Shown here in pieces: positions 20,304 through 29,056 of a DNA stretch of 64,000 nt; the first letter of the stretch is position 1, and the number at the start of each line of letters is the position of its first letter. The notes beneath the pieces were generated by a model. The model saw nothing but the letters and a program-made list of their open reading frames with translations, made no database searches and was not told the origin of the DNA. The DNA is taken from assembly GCF_000422325.1 (NCBI RefSeq), contig NZ_AULO01000011.1:62001-126000 (forward strand). Direction: 5' to 3'. Origin of the DNA: Marinospirillum minutulum DSM 6287. GTDB taxonomy: Bacteria; Pseudomonadota; Gammaproteobacteria; Pseudomonadales; Halomonadaceae. Made by a program: the position numbers and the translations under genes.

Positions 20304-21082
20304 TGACCCCTTTATTAAAGTATGAAAAACGTGGCCACATTGCTGTTGTTACGATTAACAACCCACCGGCTAATACTTGGAATGAAGAATCTTTGTCTGG
20401 CTTAAAAAGCTTAGTAGAAGGTTTGAATGAAGACCGTGACATTTATGCACTTGTCATTACTGGTCAGGGTGAAAAGTTTTTCTCTGCTGGTGCAGATTTA
20501 AACAAGTTTGCTGATGGCGATAAAGCCGTGGCACGTGATATGGCGCGTCATTTTGGTTTAGCATTTGAAGCACTTACTAATTTCCGTGGTGTTTCTATTG
20601 CAGCAATTAATGGCTATGCCATGGGTGGTGGTTTGGAGTGCGCTCTGTCTTGCGACCTGCGTGTTGCTGAAGAACAAGCACAAATGGCTTTGCCTGAAGC
20701 AAAAGTAGGCCTCTTGCCCTGCGCTGGTGGTACACAAAACCTGCCTTGGATAGTGGGTGAAGGTTGGGCGAAGCGTTTAATTCTATGTGGTGAGCGTATT
20801 AAAGCCGATAAAGCCCTAGAAATTGGCTTAGTTGAAGAAGTAGTGCCTCAGGGTAAATCCTTAGAGCGTGCCTTAGAGCTAGCCGAAATGGCTTGCCAGC
20901 AGTCGCCTTCTTCCATTGCTTCTTGTAAACAATTAGTAATGCATTCGCGTGAGTCTAGCAGTCACGAACAAGGCTGGCGTTTAGAGCGTGAGTTGTTTGT
21001 TGACCTCTTCGATACTGAAGACCAAAAAGAAGGTGTACAGGCTTTTCTAGAGAAGCGTACCGCCCAATGGAAAAACCGCTGA
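20303..21082 (+). CDS. enoyl-CoA hydratase
   Basis: Crotonase-fold enzyme of 259 residues that adds water to an enoyl-CoA, here probably methacrylyl-CoA to 3-hydroxyisobutyryl-CoA. The first oxyanion-hole block is FFSAGADLNKF. The second is NGYAMGGGLECALSCDLRVA, with the first catalytic Glu position in GGGLECAL. The expected second catalytic region follows as ALPEAKVGLLPCAGGTQNLP. It is embedded between the acyl-CoA dehydrogenase (1-bp overlap) and the hydroxyisobutyryl-CoA hydrolase (8-bp gap), in pathway order. Confidence 0.9.
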   Translation: MTPLLKYEKRGHIAVVTINNPPANTWNEESLSGLKSLVEGLNEDRDIYALVITGQGEKFFSAGADLNKFADGDKAVARDMARHFGLAFEALTNFRGVSIAAINGYAMGGGLECALSCDLRVAEEQAQMALPEAKVGLLPCAGGTQNLPWIVGEGWAKRLILCGERIKADKALEIGLVEEVVPQGKSLERALELAEMACQQSPSSIASCKQLVMHSRESSSHEQGWRLERELFVDLFDTEDQKEGVQAFLEKRTAQWKNR

Positions 21083-21090
21083 GGTGATGT

Positions 21091-22212
21091 ATGAGTGATC
21101 TACCCGTGCTGTTTAGCGAATTACCGCTGAACAATGGCCAGAAAATTGGGGTGGCAACCTTGAATGCCCCCCGTGCTTTAAATGCCTTGTCTTTAGAAAT
21201 GATAGACCAGCTTTTAGCTAAGTTTGAAAACTGGGCTGTTGACGAGCAAATTGCAGCCGTTTGGTTAGAGGGTACAGGCGACAAAGCCTTTTGTGCCGGT
21301 GGCGATATAGTTGCACTTTACCGCTCTATGACTGAATACACAGGTGGTACTGACCCAGCAAAAGAAAACCCTTATGCAGAAAGGTTCTTTACTACTGAGT
21401 ATAAGTTAGATTATTTAATTCATACCTATCCTAAGCCCTTAATTGTTTGGGGTAACGGCATAGTGATGGGCGGTGGTATGGGGCTTTTTGCCGGTGCGGC
21501 CTTCCGGGTAGTCACTGAGTCTTCACGCTTAGCTATGCCAGAAGTTACTATCGGTCTTTATCCCGATGTGGGTGGTAGCTGGTTCTTAAACCGTATGCCA
21601 GGGCGTTGTGGTTTATTTTTAGGCTTAACTGGTGCGCACTTTAATGCGACTGATGCTTTGTTTGTAGGCTTAGCAGACCGTTTTATTACTAATGACAAAC
21701 GTAATAAGGTGCTTGCCGCTTTAGAAGAAGCACCTTGGCGTAAAGATCATTTCCGTACTGTTAGCCAAGTGCTGCGTAAATTTGAAGCAGAAAGCCTTAC
21801 TGAATTACCGGCTGCTCAGGTTGAGACTAACTTTGCTGAAATTCAACAGTTAACAGATGCTGATTCTGACTTAGAGCGAGCCAAAAAAATAGCGGCTTAT
21901 GCTGGTGAAGATAAGTGGTTAAAGCGTGCTGCTGCCAGCCTTGCTGCTGGATCACCTACGGCCAGGTTGCTAATTCAAGAACAATTACGCCGCACTCGCC
22001 ATGCCTCTTTGCAGGAAGTATTTCAGCAAGAACTTAATCTTTCCGTCCAAGCAAGTTTAAAGGGTGAGTTTGCTGAAGGTATCCGTGCCTTGCTAATTGA
22101 TAAGGATAAAAACCCTCGTTGGAATTATCCTACTATTGATGCGGTTGAACAGCAGTGGATTGATAGTTTTTTTGAGCCGCTTTGGTCGGTTAGTCCTTTG
22201 CAAACTTTCTAA
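21091..22212 (+). CDS. 3-hydroxyisobutyryl-CoA hydrolase
   Basis: Crotonase-superfamily thioesterase that frees 3-hydroxyisobutyrate from its CoA ester in valine degradation. At 373 residues it is longer than hydratases, as usual for this family. Visible blocks are KAFCAGGDIVALYRS, WGNGIVMGGGMGLFAGAAF, and MPEVTIGLYPDVGGSWFLNR, where the Glu and Asp used for hydrolysis lie. A helical C-terminal extension follows (about 230-373). Position between the hydratase and mmsB supports the call over a simple enoyl-CoA hydratase. Confidence 0.92.
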   Translation: MSDLPVLFSELPLNNGQKIGVATLNAPRALNALSLEMIDQLLAKFENWAVDEQIAAVWLEGTGDKAFCAGGDIVALYRSMTEYTGGTDPAKENPYAERFFTTEYKLDYLIHTYPKPLIVWGNGIVMGGGMGLFAGAAFRVVTESSRLAMPEVTIGLYPDVGGSWFLNRMPGRCGLFLGLTGAHFNATDALFVGLADRFITNDKRNKVLAALEEAPWRKDHFRTVSQVLRKFEAESLTELPAAQVETNFAEIQQLTDADSDLERAKKIAAYAGEDKWLKRAAASLAAGSPTARLLIQEQLRRTRHASLQEVFQQELNLSVQASLKGEFAEGIRALLIDKDKNPRWNYPTIDAVEQQWIDSFFEPLWSVSPLQTF

Positions 22213-22238
22213 GTAAAACAATAAGATGGAGTTAGTTT

Positions 22239-23123
22239 ATGAGTAAAATTGCATTTATAGGTTTAGGTAACATGGGCGGCCCTATGGCGCACAACCTAGT
22301 TAAAGCAGGCCATACAGTGACTGGCTTCGATTTAAGTGCTGATGCATTAAAGGCATTAGAAGAAGCAGGTGGCAAAGCGGCTGCTTCTGCACTTGAAGCC
22401 GTTACGGGTGTTGAAGTTGTGGTTTCTATGTTGCCTGCTAGCCATCATGTTGCCGGTCTTTATTTAGGTGAAAACGGCTTATTTAGCCAGATGCCTGCTG
22501 GTACTTTGGTTATCGACTCTTCTACTATCGCTTCAGACACTTCTCGTGAAGTAGGAAAGGCAGCAGCAGAGAAGGGTATTAAGTTTATTGATGCGCCCGT
22601 TTCTGGTGGTGTGGGTGGAGCTAAAGCCGGAACTTTAAGTTTTATTGTAGGCGGTAGCGCAGATGACTTTGCTCAAGCAAAACCCCTACTAGAAAGCATG
22701 GGTAAGAATATTTTCCATGCAGGTGAAACCGGTGCAGGTCAGGTAGCGAAAGTTTGTAACAACATGTTACTATCTATTTTAATGGCAGGTACTACTGAGG
22801 CGTTGGCTTTAGGTGTAAAAAATGGTTTAGACCCTGCTGTTTTATCTGAAATTATGAAGCAAAGCTCTGGTGGTAACTGGGCACTGAATGTTTACAACCC
22901 TTGGCCTGGTGTGATGGAGGGTGTTCCTGCCTCTAATAATTATCAGGGTGGTTTTCAGGTTGATCTAATGACTAAAGACTTAGGTTTAGCTTGGGAAACA
23001 GCACTAAACAGCAAGTCGTCTATTCCTATGGGTTCTTTGGCGCGTAACCTGTTTGCACTTCATGCCCAAAAAGGTAATGGCGCACTAGATTTTTCTAGTA
23101 TTCAGCAAATGTTTGCTGACTAG
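22239..23123 (+). CDS. mmsB: 3-hydroxyisobutyrate dehydrogenase
   Basis: NAD-dependent enzyme oxidising 3-hydroxyisobutyrate to methylmalonate semialdehyde. It has 294 residues, beginning with the Rossmann block IAFIGLGNMGGPMAHNLVKA. The substrate-binding motif is DAPVSGGVGGAKAGTLSFIV, and the catalytic Lys lies in GAGQVAKVCNNMLLS. In Pseudomonas it partners mmsA (methylmalonate-semialdehyde dehydrogenase), but no mmsA is in this window. It ends the valine run; a 96-bp gap separates it from the propionyl-CoA synthetase gene. Confidence 0.95.
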   Translation: MSKIAFIGLGNMGGPMAHNLVKAGHTVTGFDLSADALKALEEAGGKAAASALEAVTGVEVVVSMLPASHHVAGLYLGENGLFSQMPAGTLVIDSSTIASDTSREVGKAAAEKGIKFIDAPVSGGVGGAKAGTLSFIVGGSADDFAQAKPLLESMGKNIFHAGETGAGQVAKVCNNMLLSILMAGTTEALALGVKNGLDPAVLSEIMKQSSGGNWALNVYNPWPGVMEGVPASNNYQGGFQVDLMTKDLGLAWETALNSKSSIPMGSLARNLFALHAQKGNGALDFSSIQQMFAD

Positions 23124-23219
23124 TGGTGGTTAAAGTTAGAAATTAAAATTTTAGAAAGAGGCAAAGTAGTTTGCCTCGCTTTGCCTCTATACAAAAATAA
23201 ACAGATATGGGGTTTTATT

Positions 23220-25112
23220 ATGCAAGCAAAGGACGCACGTGCGCGTGCACTTCAAAATCCTAGCGCCTTTTGGGCCGAGCAGGCTGATCAGATTGACTGG
23301 TTTAAAAAACCGACTCAAATTCTGCAAGAAAACGCTGATGGTACGCATACTTGGTATGCTGATGGTGAACTGAATTCTTGTTTTTTAGCCTTAGATCGCC
23401 ATGTTGCCGCCGGTAAAGGTGATCGTATTGCCTTAATTTACGATTCACCGGTTACCAATACTAAAAAAACCTACACCTACAAAGCGCTTTTAGATGCCGT
23501 TGCCTTGTTTGCTGGCGCACTTAAAGCACAGGGAGTAGGCAAGGGCGATGGTGTGGTTATTTATATGCCAATGGTACCAGAGGCGGGCATAGCGATGCTG
23601 GCTTGTTCTCGCATAGGTGCAGTTCATTCAGTTGTGTTTGGTGGTTTTGCAGCCCACGAGCTGGGTGTGCGTATTGATGACTCTAAACCAAAAATTGTTT
23701 TGTCTGCCTCTTGTGGTATTGAGTTCACTAAAATCATTGAATACAAGCCGCTGGTCGATTCAGCTATAGAACAGGCGACGCACAAACCTGAAAAGGTCAT
23801 TATGCTGCAACGCCCAGAAGCTAAAGCAGAAATGATTGCTGGTCGTGATTTAGACTGGTATGAAATTCAACAAGGTGTAGCGCCTGCTGCTTGCGAGCCT
23901 ATGACCGCCACCGACCCTTTGTACATCATGTACACCTCGGGTACTACGGGTAAACCTAAGGGCGTACTGCGTGATAATGGCAGCTATGCCGTGGCACTTA
24001 ACTTTGCCTTACGCAATATATACAACATGCAAGAAGGCGATGTTTGGTGGGGTATTTCTGATATCGGTTGGGTTGTGGGTCATTCCTTTATTATGTATGG
24101 GCCTTTAATGGGTGGCTGTACAACCGTTTTCTATGAGGGTAAGCCTGTTCGTACACCTGATGCTGGCGCTTTGTGGCGTGTTATTCAGGAATATGGTGTG
24201 AACGGTATCTTCTGTGCGCCTACTGCTTTCCGTGCAATTCGTAAAGAAGACCCAGAAGGTGAGTTATTCCGCAAATACGATGTTTCTTCACTCAAACACA
24301 TTTTTGTGGCCGGTGAAAAGCTTGATTCACCGACCTACCATTGGCTGCGTGAAATGTCACAGAAGCCAGTATTTGATCACTGGTGGCAAACAGAAACTGG
24401 CTGGCCTGTAACGGCACCCTTAACGGGTATGGGTGAAAGTGATTTACGTATCGGCTCAACCAACCGTGGTGTGCCAGGTTATAACGTGCAAGTTTTGCGC
24501 CCCGATGGCTCTTTGGCTGATGCCGATGAAATGGGCTCAATTGTTATTAAGCTGCCTTTACCACCCGGTGTTGCGCAAACACTTTGGGGTGACCACCAGC
24601 GTTACCTAAGCTCTTACCTACAAACCTTTAAGGGGTATTACCACACGGGTGATGGTGGTTACATCGATAAAGACGGCTTTGTTTACATTATGGGCCGTAC
24701 AGATGATGTTATTAACGTCTCTGGTCACCGCTTGTCTACGGGCGAAATGGAAGAAGTGGTAGCCACTCACCCGGCGGTAGCTGAATGTGCTGTGATTGCC
24801 GTTTCTGACGAGGTTAAGGGTCAGTTACCTATTGGACTGATTCTTCTAAAAGATGGTGTGACCATTGAGCAAGATGCCTTAGAAAAAGAGCTGGTTGCTT
24901 TAGTTAGGCAAAAAATTGGTGCGTTGGCTTGCTTCCAAAAAGCGTTAATCGTTAAGCGTTTACCAAAAACACGTTCAGGCAAAATTTTGCGTGCTATTTT
25001 GCGTAAGATTGCTGAAGGTGAAGATTATGCGCCCCCCTCAACCATTGATGATTTATCCATTCTTCCTGAAATAGGTGAGTCATTAAAGGCAGCAGGTATA
25101 ACAAAAACTTGA
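23220..25112 (+). CDS. prpE: propionyl-CoA synthetase (AMP-forming)
   Basis: Activates propionate (possibly also acetate) to its CoA ester. The ATG at 23220 gives 630 residues and the family start QAKDARARALQNPSAFWAEQ; an in-frame TTG at 23181 has no support. The phosphate loop is YTSGTTGKPKGVLRDNG, other blocks are DIGWVVGHSFIMYGPL and WWQTETGWPVTAP, and the catalytic Lys is in KTRSGKILRAILRK, the site of acetylation control in this family. Valine degradation ends in propionyl-CoA, so the location is apt. PrpE versus Acs is judged from length and the N-terminus. Confidence 0.88.
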   Translation: MQAKDARARALQNPSAFWAEQADQIDWFKKPTQILQENADGTHTWYADGELNSCFLALDRHVAAGKGDRIALIYDSPVTNTKKTYTYKALLDAVALFAGALKAQGVGKGDGVVIYMPMVPEAGIAMLACSRIGAVHSVVFGGFAAHELGVRIDDSKPKIVLSASCGIEFTKIIEYKPLVDSAIEQATHKPEKVIMLQRPEAKAEMIAGRDLDWYEIQQGVAPAACEPMTATDPLYIMYTSGTTGKPKGVLRDNGSYAVALNFALRNIYNMQEGDVWWGISDIGWVVGHSFIMYGPLMGGCTTVFYEGKPVRTPDAGALWRVIQEYGVNGIFCAPTAFRAIRKEDPEGELFRKYDVSSLKHIFVAGEKLDSPTYHWLREMSQKPVFDHWWQTETGWPVTAPLTGMGESDLRIGSTNRGVPGYNVQVLRPDGSLADADEMGSIVIKLPLPPGVAQTLWGDHQRYLSSYLQTFKGYYHTGDGGYIDKDGFVYIMGRTDDVINVSGHRLSTGEMEEVVATHPAVAECAVIAVSDEVKGQLPIGLILLKDGVTIEQDALEKELVALVRQKIGALACFQKALIVKRLPKTRSGKILRAILRKIAEGEDYAPPSTIDDLSILPEIGESLKAAGITKT

Positions 25113-25170
25113 TATAAGTTAAAAAACGCAAAATAATCTAAATCAGAGCTTGTAGGATGTGTCTTTTTGG

Positions 25171-25186
25171 TTTACGTTTACGTCAA
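25171..25186. promoter_or_regulatory. LiuR-like operator before the ABC importer
   Basis: Palindrome TTTACGTTTACGTCAA, 99 bp before the first importer gene and a near copy (other strand) of the site before the MerR gene. The 170-bp gap around it otherwise holds only AT-rich sequence. Confidence 0.65.
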
Positions 25187-25284
25187 GGTCACAAAAAAGA
25201 TCTTGAAGAAAGACAGGTTCTACAAGGTCAACGACAAGCTGGTATAAAAACAACAGGGCTAAGCCCACAGCAAGAGGATTTACA

Positions 25285-26061
25285 ATGAGCCAGGAGTTCG
25301 TGTTAGAAACGCGAGGTCTGACTAAAGAGTTTCGCGGCTTCACTGCTGTTGACTCGGTTAACCTGCAAGTGAAAGAAGGGAATATTCATGCGCTTATCGG
25401 CCCTAACGGTGCAGGTAAGACAACACTTTTTAACCTTCTAACTAAATACCTACCTATTACACGTGGCGATATCTTATACCGTGGTAAGTCCATAGCTAAG
25501 ATGAAGTCCAGCGAGATAGCGCGTTTAGGCGTGGTACGTTCTTTTCAGATTTCGGCTGTTTTCCCACACATGACTGTATTGGAAAACGTGCGTGTAGCTC
25601 TACAGCGTCCTATGGGCAACTCTTTCCACTTTTGGAAACATGAAAAAGTTCTAAATCAGTTAAATGATCGTGCGATGGACTTACTTGAGTCCGTAGGCTT
25701 AGAAGAGTATGCCGACAATATTACGGTTGAATTACCCTATGGTCGTAAGCGTGCTTTGGAACTAGCAACCACCTTGGCAATGGAACCCACCATTATGTTG
25801 TTAGATGAGCCAACGCAGGGTATGGGTTTGGAAGATGTTGATCGCGTAACGGAGCTTATTCGTAAAGCAGCCGTGGGTCGTACTATCTTGATGGTAGAAC
25901 ATAACCTGCGTGTGGTTAGCAAACTTTGTAACCAGGTAACTGTATTAGCTCGCGGCACGGTTATTGCTGAGGGTGATTATGCAAGTGTCTCTGCTAACCC
26001 TCAGGTTAAAGAGGCCTATATGGGTTCAGAAGCCGATGAAGAGCAGGAGACTGCATCATGA
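25285..26061 (+). CDS. livG: branched-chain amino acid type ABC importer, ATPase 1
   Basis: LivG-type nucleotide-binding subunit of 258 residues. Walker A is GPNGAGKTT, Walker B is IMLLDEPTQGMG, the H-loop is in MVEHNLRVV. The signature region reads LPYGRKRALELATTLA, a degenerate form common in LivG proteins. A good GAGG site precedes the ATG. It shares ATGA with the next ATPase gene, and five genes in a row (two ATPases, binding protein, two permeases) make a full hydrophobic amino acid importer. True substrate is not fixed by sequence. Confidence 0.88.
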   Translation: MSQEFVLETRGLTKEFRGFTAVDSVNLQVKEGNIHALIGPNGAGKTTLFNLLTKYLPITRGDILYRGKSIAKMKSSEIARLGVVRSFQISAVFPHMTVLENVRVALQRPMGNSFHFWKHEKVLNQLNDRAMDLLESVGLEEYADNITVELPYGRKRALELATTLAMEPTIMLLDEPTQGMGLEDVDRVTELIRKAAVGRTILMVEHNLRVVSKLCNQVTVLARGTVIAEGDYASVSANPQVKEAYMGSEADEEQETAS

Positions 26062-26768
26062 GTAAAACTTACGAGCAGTTAAATATTACTGAGTTACATG
26101 CTTATTACGGTGAATCGCATATTTTGCATGGCATTGACTTGCAAATAAACCGAGGTGAGCTAGTTACCCTGCTTGGTCGCAATGGTTCAGGACGTAGTAC
26201 AACGCTTAAATCCATTATGAATATGGTGGGTCGCCGTACTGGTTCCATCGTTATCAATGGTAATGAAACCATTGAAACTGCTCCTCACCATATTGCACGT
26301 TTAGGTGTGGGCTACTGCCCAGAAGAAAGGGGTATTTTTTCAAGCCTTAATGTAGAAGAAAACTTGTTGTTACCACCGACGGTACGTAGTGGTGGTATGT
26401 CACTTGATGAAATCTACGATATGTTCCCTAACCTTTATGAGCGTCGTAAGAGTGTAGGTACACGTCTTTCTGGTGGTGAACAGCAGATGTTGGCTTTAGC
26501 ACGTATTTTACGTACTGGTGCAAACATGCTTTTGCTAGATGAAATTACCGAAGGTTTGGCACCCGTTATTGTACAAAAACTGGCCGAAGTATTAACCCAG
26601 CTTAAAGAAAAAGGGTTAACTATTTTGCTGGTAGAGCAAAGCTTCCGCTTTGCAGCACCGATTGCTGATCGTCATTACCTAATGGAACACGGTCAAATTG
26701 TAGAAGAAGTTAAAAAAGACGAATTAGAAAGTAAGAAAGAAATACTTAACACCTATTTAGGCGTTTAA
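26058..26768 (+). CDS. livF: branched-chain amino acid type ABC importer, ATPase 2
   Basis: LivF-type ATPase of 236 residues, overlapping the first ATPase by 4 bp. The signature LSGGEQQMLALAR and the H-loop region LLVEQSFRF are normal. Walker A is GRNGSGRSTT, with Arg in place of the near-universal Lys, and Walker B reads LLLDEITEG with Ile for the usual Pro. The partner ATPase has a normal Walker A, so this site may be weak or regulatory. A similar Arg form is known in some LivF relatives, so it is more likely real than a sequencing error. Confidence 0.88.
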   Translation: MSKTYEQLNITELHAYYGESHILHGIDLQINRGELVTLLGRNGSGRSTTLKSIMNMVGRRTGSIVINGNETIETAPHHIARLGVGYCPEERGIFSSLNVEENLLLPPTVRSGGMSLDEIYDMFPNLYERRKSVGTRLSGGEQQMLALARILRTGANMLLLDEITEGLAPVIVQKLAEVLTQLKEKGLTILLVEQSFRFAAPIADRHYLMEHGQIVEEVKKDELESKKEILNTYLGV

Positions 26769-26876
26769 CTACCTAGGTGTTGCTGTAAAAAGTTGGACTG
26801 GAACACTTAGCACTTAGCTATTCATGGATGATAAACAAAACAACAACAAAAGCCGGCAAGGCATCGGAGTAGACGA

Positions 26877-28088
26877 ATGAAACTAATAAAAAAAGTACTA
26901 ACAGCTGCAGTTGCAACAGCAATGACCGCAGGGGCTGCTCAGGCAGCAATCACCGATAACGAAGTGCGTATTGGTTATTTGGCAGATATGTCAGGTACCT
27001 ACCGTGATTTAGCAGGTCCTAATGGTTTAGAAGCCTTGCGTATGGCGGTTGAAGACTTTGGTGGTACGGTTAAAGGTAAAAAAGTTGTGGTGATGAGTGC
27101 TGATGACCGTAACAGCCCAGACGTTGCTTCTAGTACTGTTCGCCAGTGGCTAGATAGTGACAAGGTAGACATGGTTGCAGGTTTGGTTGCTTCCTCTGTA
27201 ACTATTGCTGCTACTAAGGTGTTGAACGGTTCAGATGCTATTGGTCTGGTAAACGGTTCTGCGGCTTCTAGTATTACTAACGAACACTGTACCCCTAACC
27301 ATATTCACTGGGCTTATGATACCTACCCACTAGCTAACTCAACAGCATCAGCTATTGTTGCTGAAGGCGGTAAAAGCTGGTTTCTAGTGACTGCTGACTA
27401 TGCTTTTGGCCACTCGCTAGAAAATGACGTGCGTACGGTTGTTGAGCGTGAAGGTGGAAAAATTGTTGATACAGTTCGTCACCCGCTAGCAACAAGTGAC
27501 TTCTCTTCTTATATTTTACAGGCACAAGCTTCTGGCGCTCAGGTGGTTGGTTTTGCCAACGCTGGTGGCGATACCGTTAACTCGGTAATCACTGCCGGTG
27601 AGTTTGGTTTAGCGCAATCAGGTCAAACCGTTGCTGCACTACTTTTCTTCTTGACTGACGTTCACGCCTTAGGTGTACAAACGGCCCAAGGTATTCAGCT
27701 AGTTACTGGTTGGTACTGGGATAAAGATAAAGATGCACGCGCTTGGTCAGACAAGTTTTACAAGCGTACCAATGCACGTCCTAGCATGGTTCATGCCGGT
27801 ATCTACTCAAGCACCATGCATTACCTAAAAGCCGTTGAAGCGACAGGTAGTGATAATGCCAAGGTAGTACGCGCTGAAATGGCTAAAAACAAGGTTAACG
27901 ACATGTTCACCAAGGGTGGTTACATCCGTGAAGATGGTCGTATGGTTCACGATATGTACCTAGCCCAGGTTAAAACGCCTGCTGAGTCTAAAAATGAGTG
28001 GGACCTTTACAAGATCGTACGTACTATTCCAGCCGATGGCGCTTTCCGTCCTTTGTCTGAGAGTAAGTGCTCTTTAGTAAAGAAGTAA
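26877..28088 (+). CDS. ABC importer periplasmic binding protein, LivK-like
   Basis: Periplasmic solute receptor of 403 residues in the type I fold family for amino acids, amides and aromatic acids. A signal peptide is clear at 1-23 (KLIKKVLTAAVATAMTAGA, cut after AQA). The mature start EVRIGYLADMSGTYRDLAG is typical of branched-chain receptors. It lies 108 bp after the ATPases and is followed by a hairpin before the permeases, a layout that would give the receptor more message than the membrane parts. Substrate may be leucine/valine or another carboxylate. Confidence 0.88.
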   Translation: MKLIKKVLTAAVATAMTAGAAQAAITDNEVRIGYLADMSGTYRDLAGPNGLEALRMAVEDFGGTVKGKKVVVMSADDRNSPDVASSTVRQWLDSDKVDMVAGLVASSVTIAATKVLNGSDAIGLVNGSAASSITNEHCTPNHIHWAYDTYPLANSTASAIVAEGGKSWFLVTADYAFGHSLENDVRTVVEREGGKIVDTVRHPLATSDFSSYILQAQASGAQVVGFANAGGDTVNSVITAGEFGLAQSGQTVAALLFFLTDVHALGVQTAQGIQLVTGWYWDKDKDARAWSDKFYKRTNARPSMVHAGIYSSTMHYLKAVEATGSDNAKVVRAEMAKNKVNDMFTKGGYIREDGRMVHDMYLAQVKTPAESKNEWDLYKIVRTIPADGAFRPLSESKCSLVKK

Positions 28089-28106
28089 GTCATTAAGCTA
28101 CAGACT

Positions 28107-28131
28107 AGCGGGATCCTTCTGATCCCGCTTT
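28107..28131 (+). terminator. hairpin after the binding-protein gene
   Basis: Perfect 9-bp stem AGCGGGATC / GATCCCGCT, 5-nt loop, followed only by TTTATAAAT. It probably acts as a partial terminator or an mRNA stabiliser between the receptor and permease genes. Confidence 0.6.
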
Positions 28132-28165
28132 ATAAATAAGAATTTTGTTAAAGGATGGTACGCAG

Positions 28166-29053
28166 ATGACCATGATATTTGGAGTGCCTGCAGCCGCATT
28201 TTTCGGTCAGTTGCTGCTAGGTCTGATCAACGGCGCTTTTTACGCTCTCCTGAGCCTAGGGTTGGCAATTATTTTTGGCCTACTCAAGATAATCAATTTT
28301 GCGCATGGTGCCCAGTACATGCTGGGGGCTTTTGCAGCTTATCTGTTGCTAAATTTACTGGGTATCAACTATTGGGCTGCCTTGTTTTTAGCACCGCTTA
28401 TAGTGGGTATTATTGGCGCACTAATCGAACGCTACCTACTACGCCGTATTACACACATTGACCATATTTATGGCCTGCTACTTACCTTTGGTCTAGCGCT
28501 AATTATTCAAGGTTTGTTTACCAATTTGTTTGGGGTTTCTGGTAACCGTTACCCAGTTCCTAGCGAGCTAAGTGGTGGTATTAATCTTGGGTTTATGTTC
28601 TTGCCCTTCTACCGTGGCTGGATAGTAGCTATTGCTGTGGTGGTTTGTATTGCGGTTTGGTTCTTAATTGAAAAAACTAAACTCGGTGGTTATTTAAGAG
28701 CGGGTACTGAAAACCCTGCCTTAATGCAGGCCTTTGGTATCAACGTACCGCTCCTTGTAACCCTAACTTATGGTTTTGGTGTTGCCTTGGCCGCTTTTGC
28801 AGGTGTGTTAGCCGCTCCTATCTACTCAGTTGCTCCGGGTATGGGTGCTAACCTACTTATAGTGGTGTTTGCCGTGGTTGTTATTGGTGGTATGGGTTCC
28901 ATTATGGGTGCCATAGTGACTGGCCTAGCCATGGGTATAGTTGAAGGTTTAACCAAGGTTTATTACCCAGAGGCTTCAAATACGGTAATTTTCCTTGTAA
29001 TGATATTTGTACTGCTGCTTCGTCCAGCAGGACTATTTGGTAAGGAGGCATAG
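28166..29053 (+). CDS. livH: branched-chain amino acid type ABC importer, permease 1
   Basis: LivH-type inner-membrane permease of 295 residues with about eight hydrophobic helices. Family marks are GLINGAFYALLSLGLAIIFGL at the N-terminus and the EAA-like loop RAGTENPALMQAFGINV. The ATG at 28166 follows an AAGGA site by 10 nt and is preferred over an in-frame TTG at 28145. It ends 3 bp before the second permease gene. Confidence 0.9.
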   Translation: MTMIFGVPAAAFFGQLLLGLINGAFYALLSLGLAIIFGLLKIINFAHGAQYMLGAFAAYLLLNLLGINYWAALFLAPLIVGIIGALIERYLLRRITHIDHIYGLLLTFGLALIIQGLFTNLFGVSGNRYPVPSELSGGINLGFMFLPFYRGWIVAIAVVVCIAVWFLIEKTKLGGYLRAGTENPALMQAFGINVPLLVTLTYGFGVALAAFAGVLAAPIYSVAPGMGANLLIVVFAVVVIGGMGSIMGAIVTGLAMGIVEGLTKVYYPEASNTVIFLVMIFVLLLRPAGLFGKEA

Positions 29054-29056
29054 ATC

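Noticed and set aside
23181-23220. Longer start for the propionyl-CoA synthetase at a TTG
   Set aside because: The 13 extra residues do not resemble the family, and the ATG at 23220 gives the conserved beginning.
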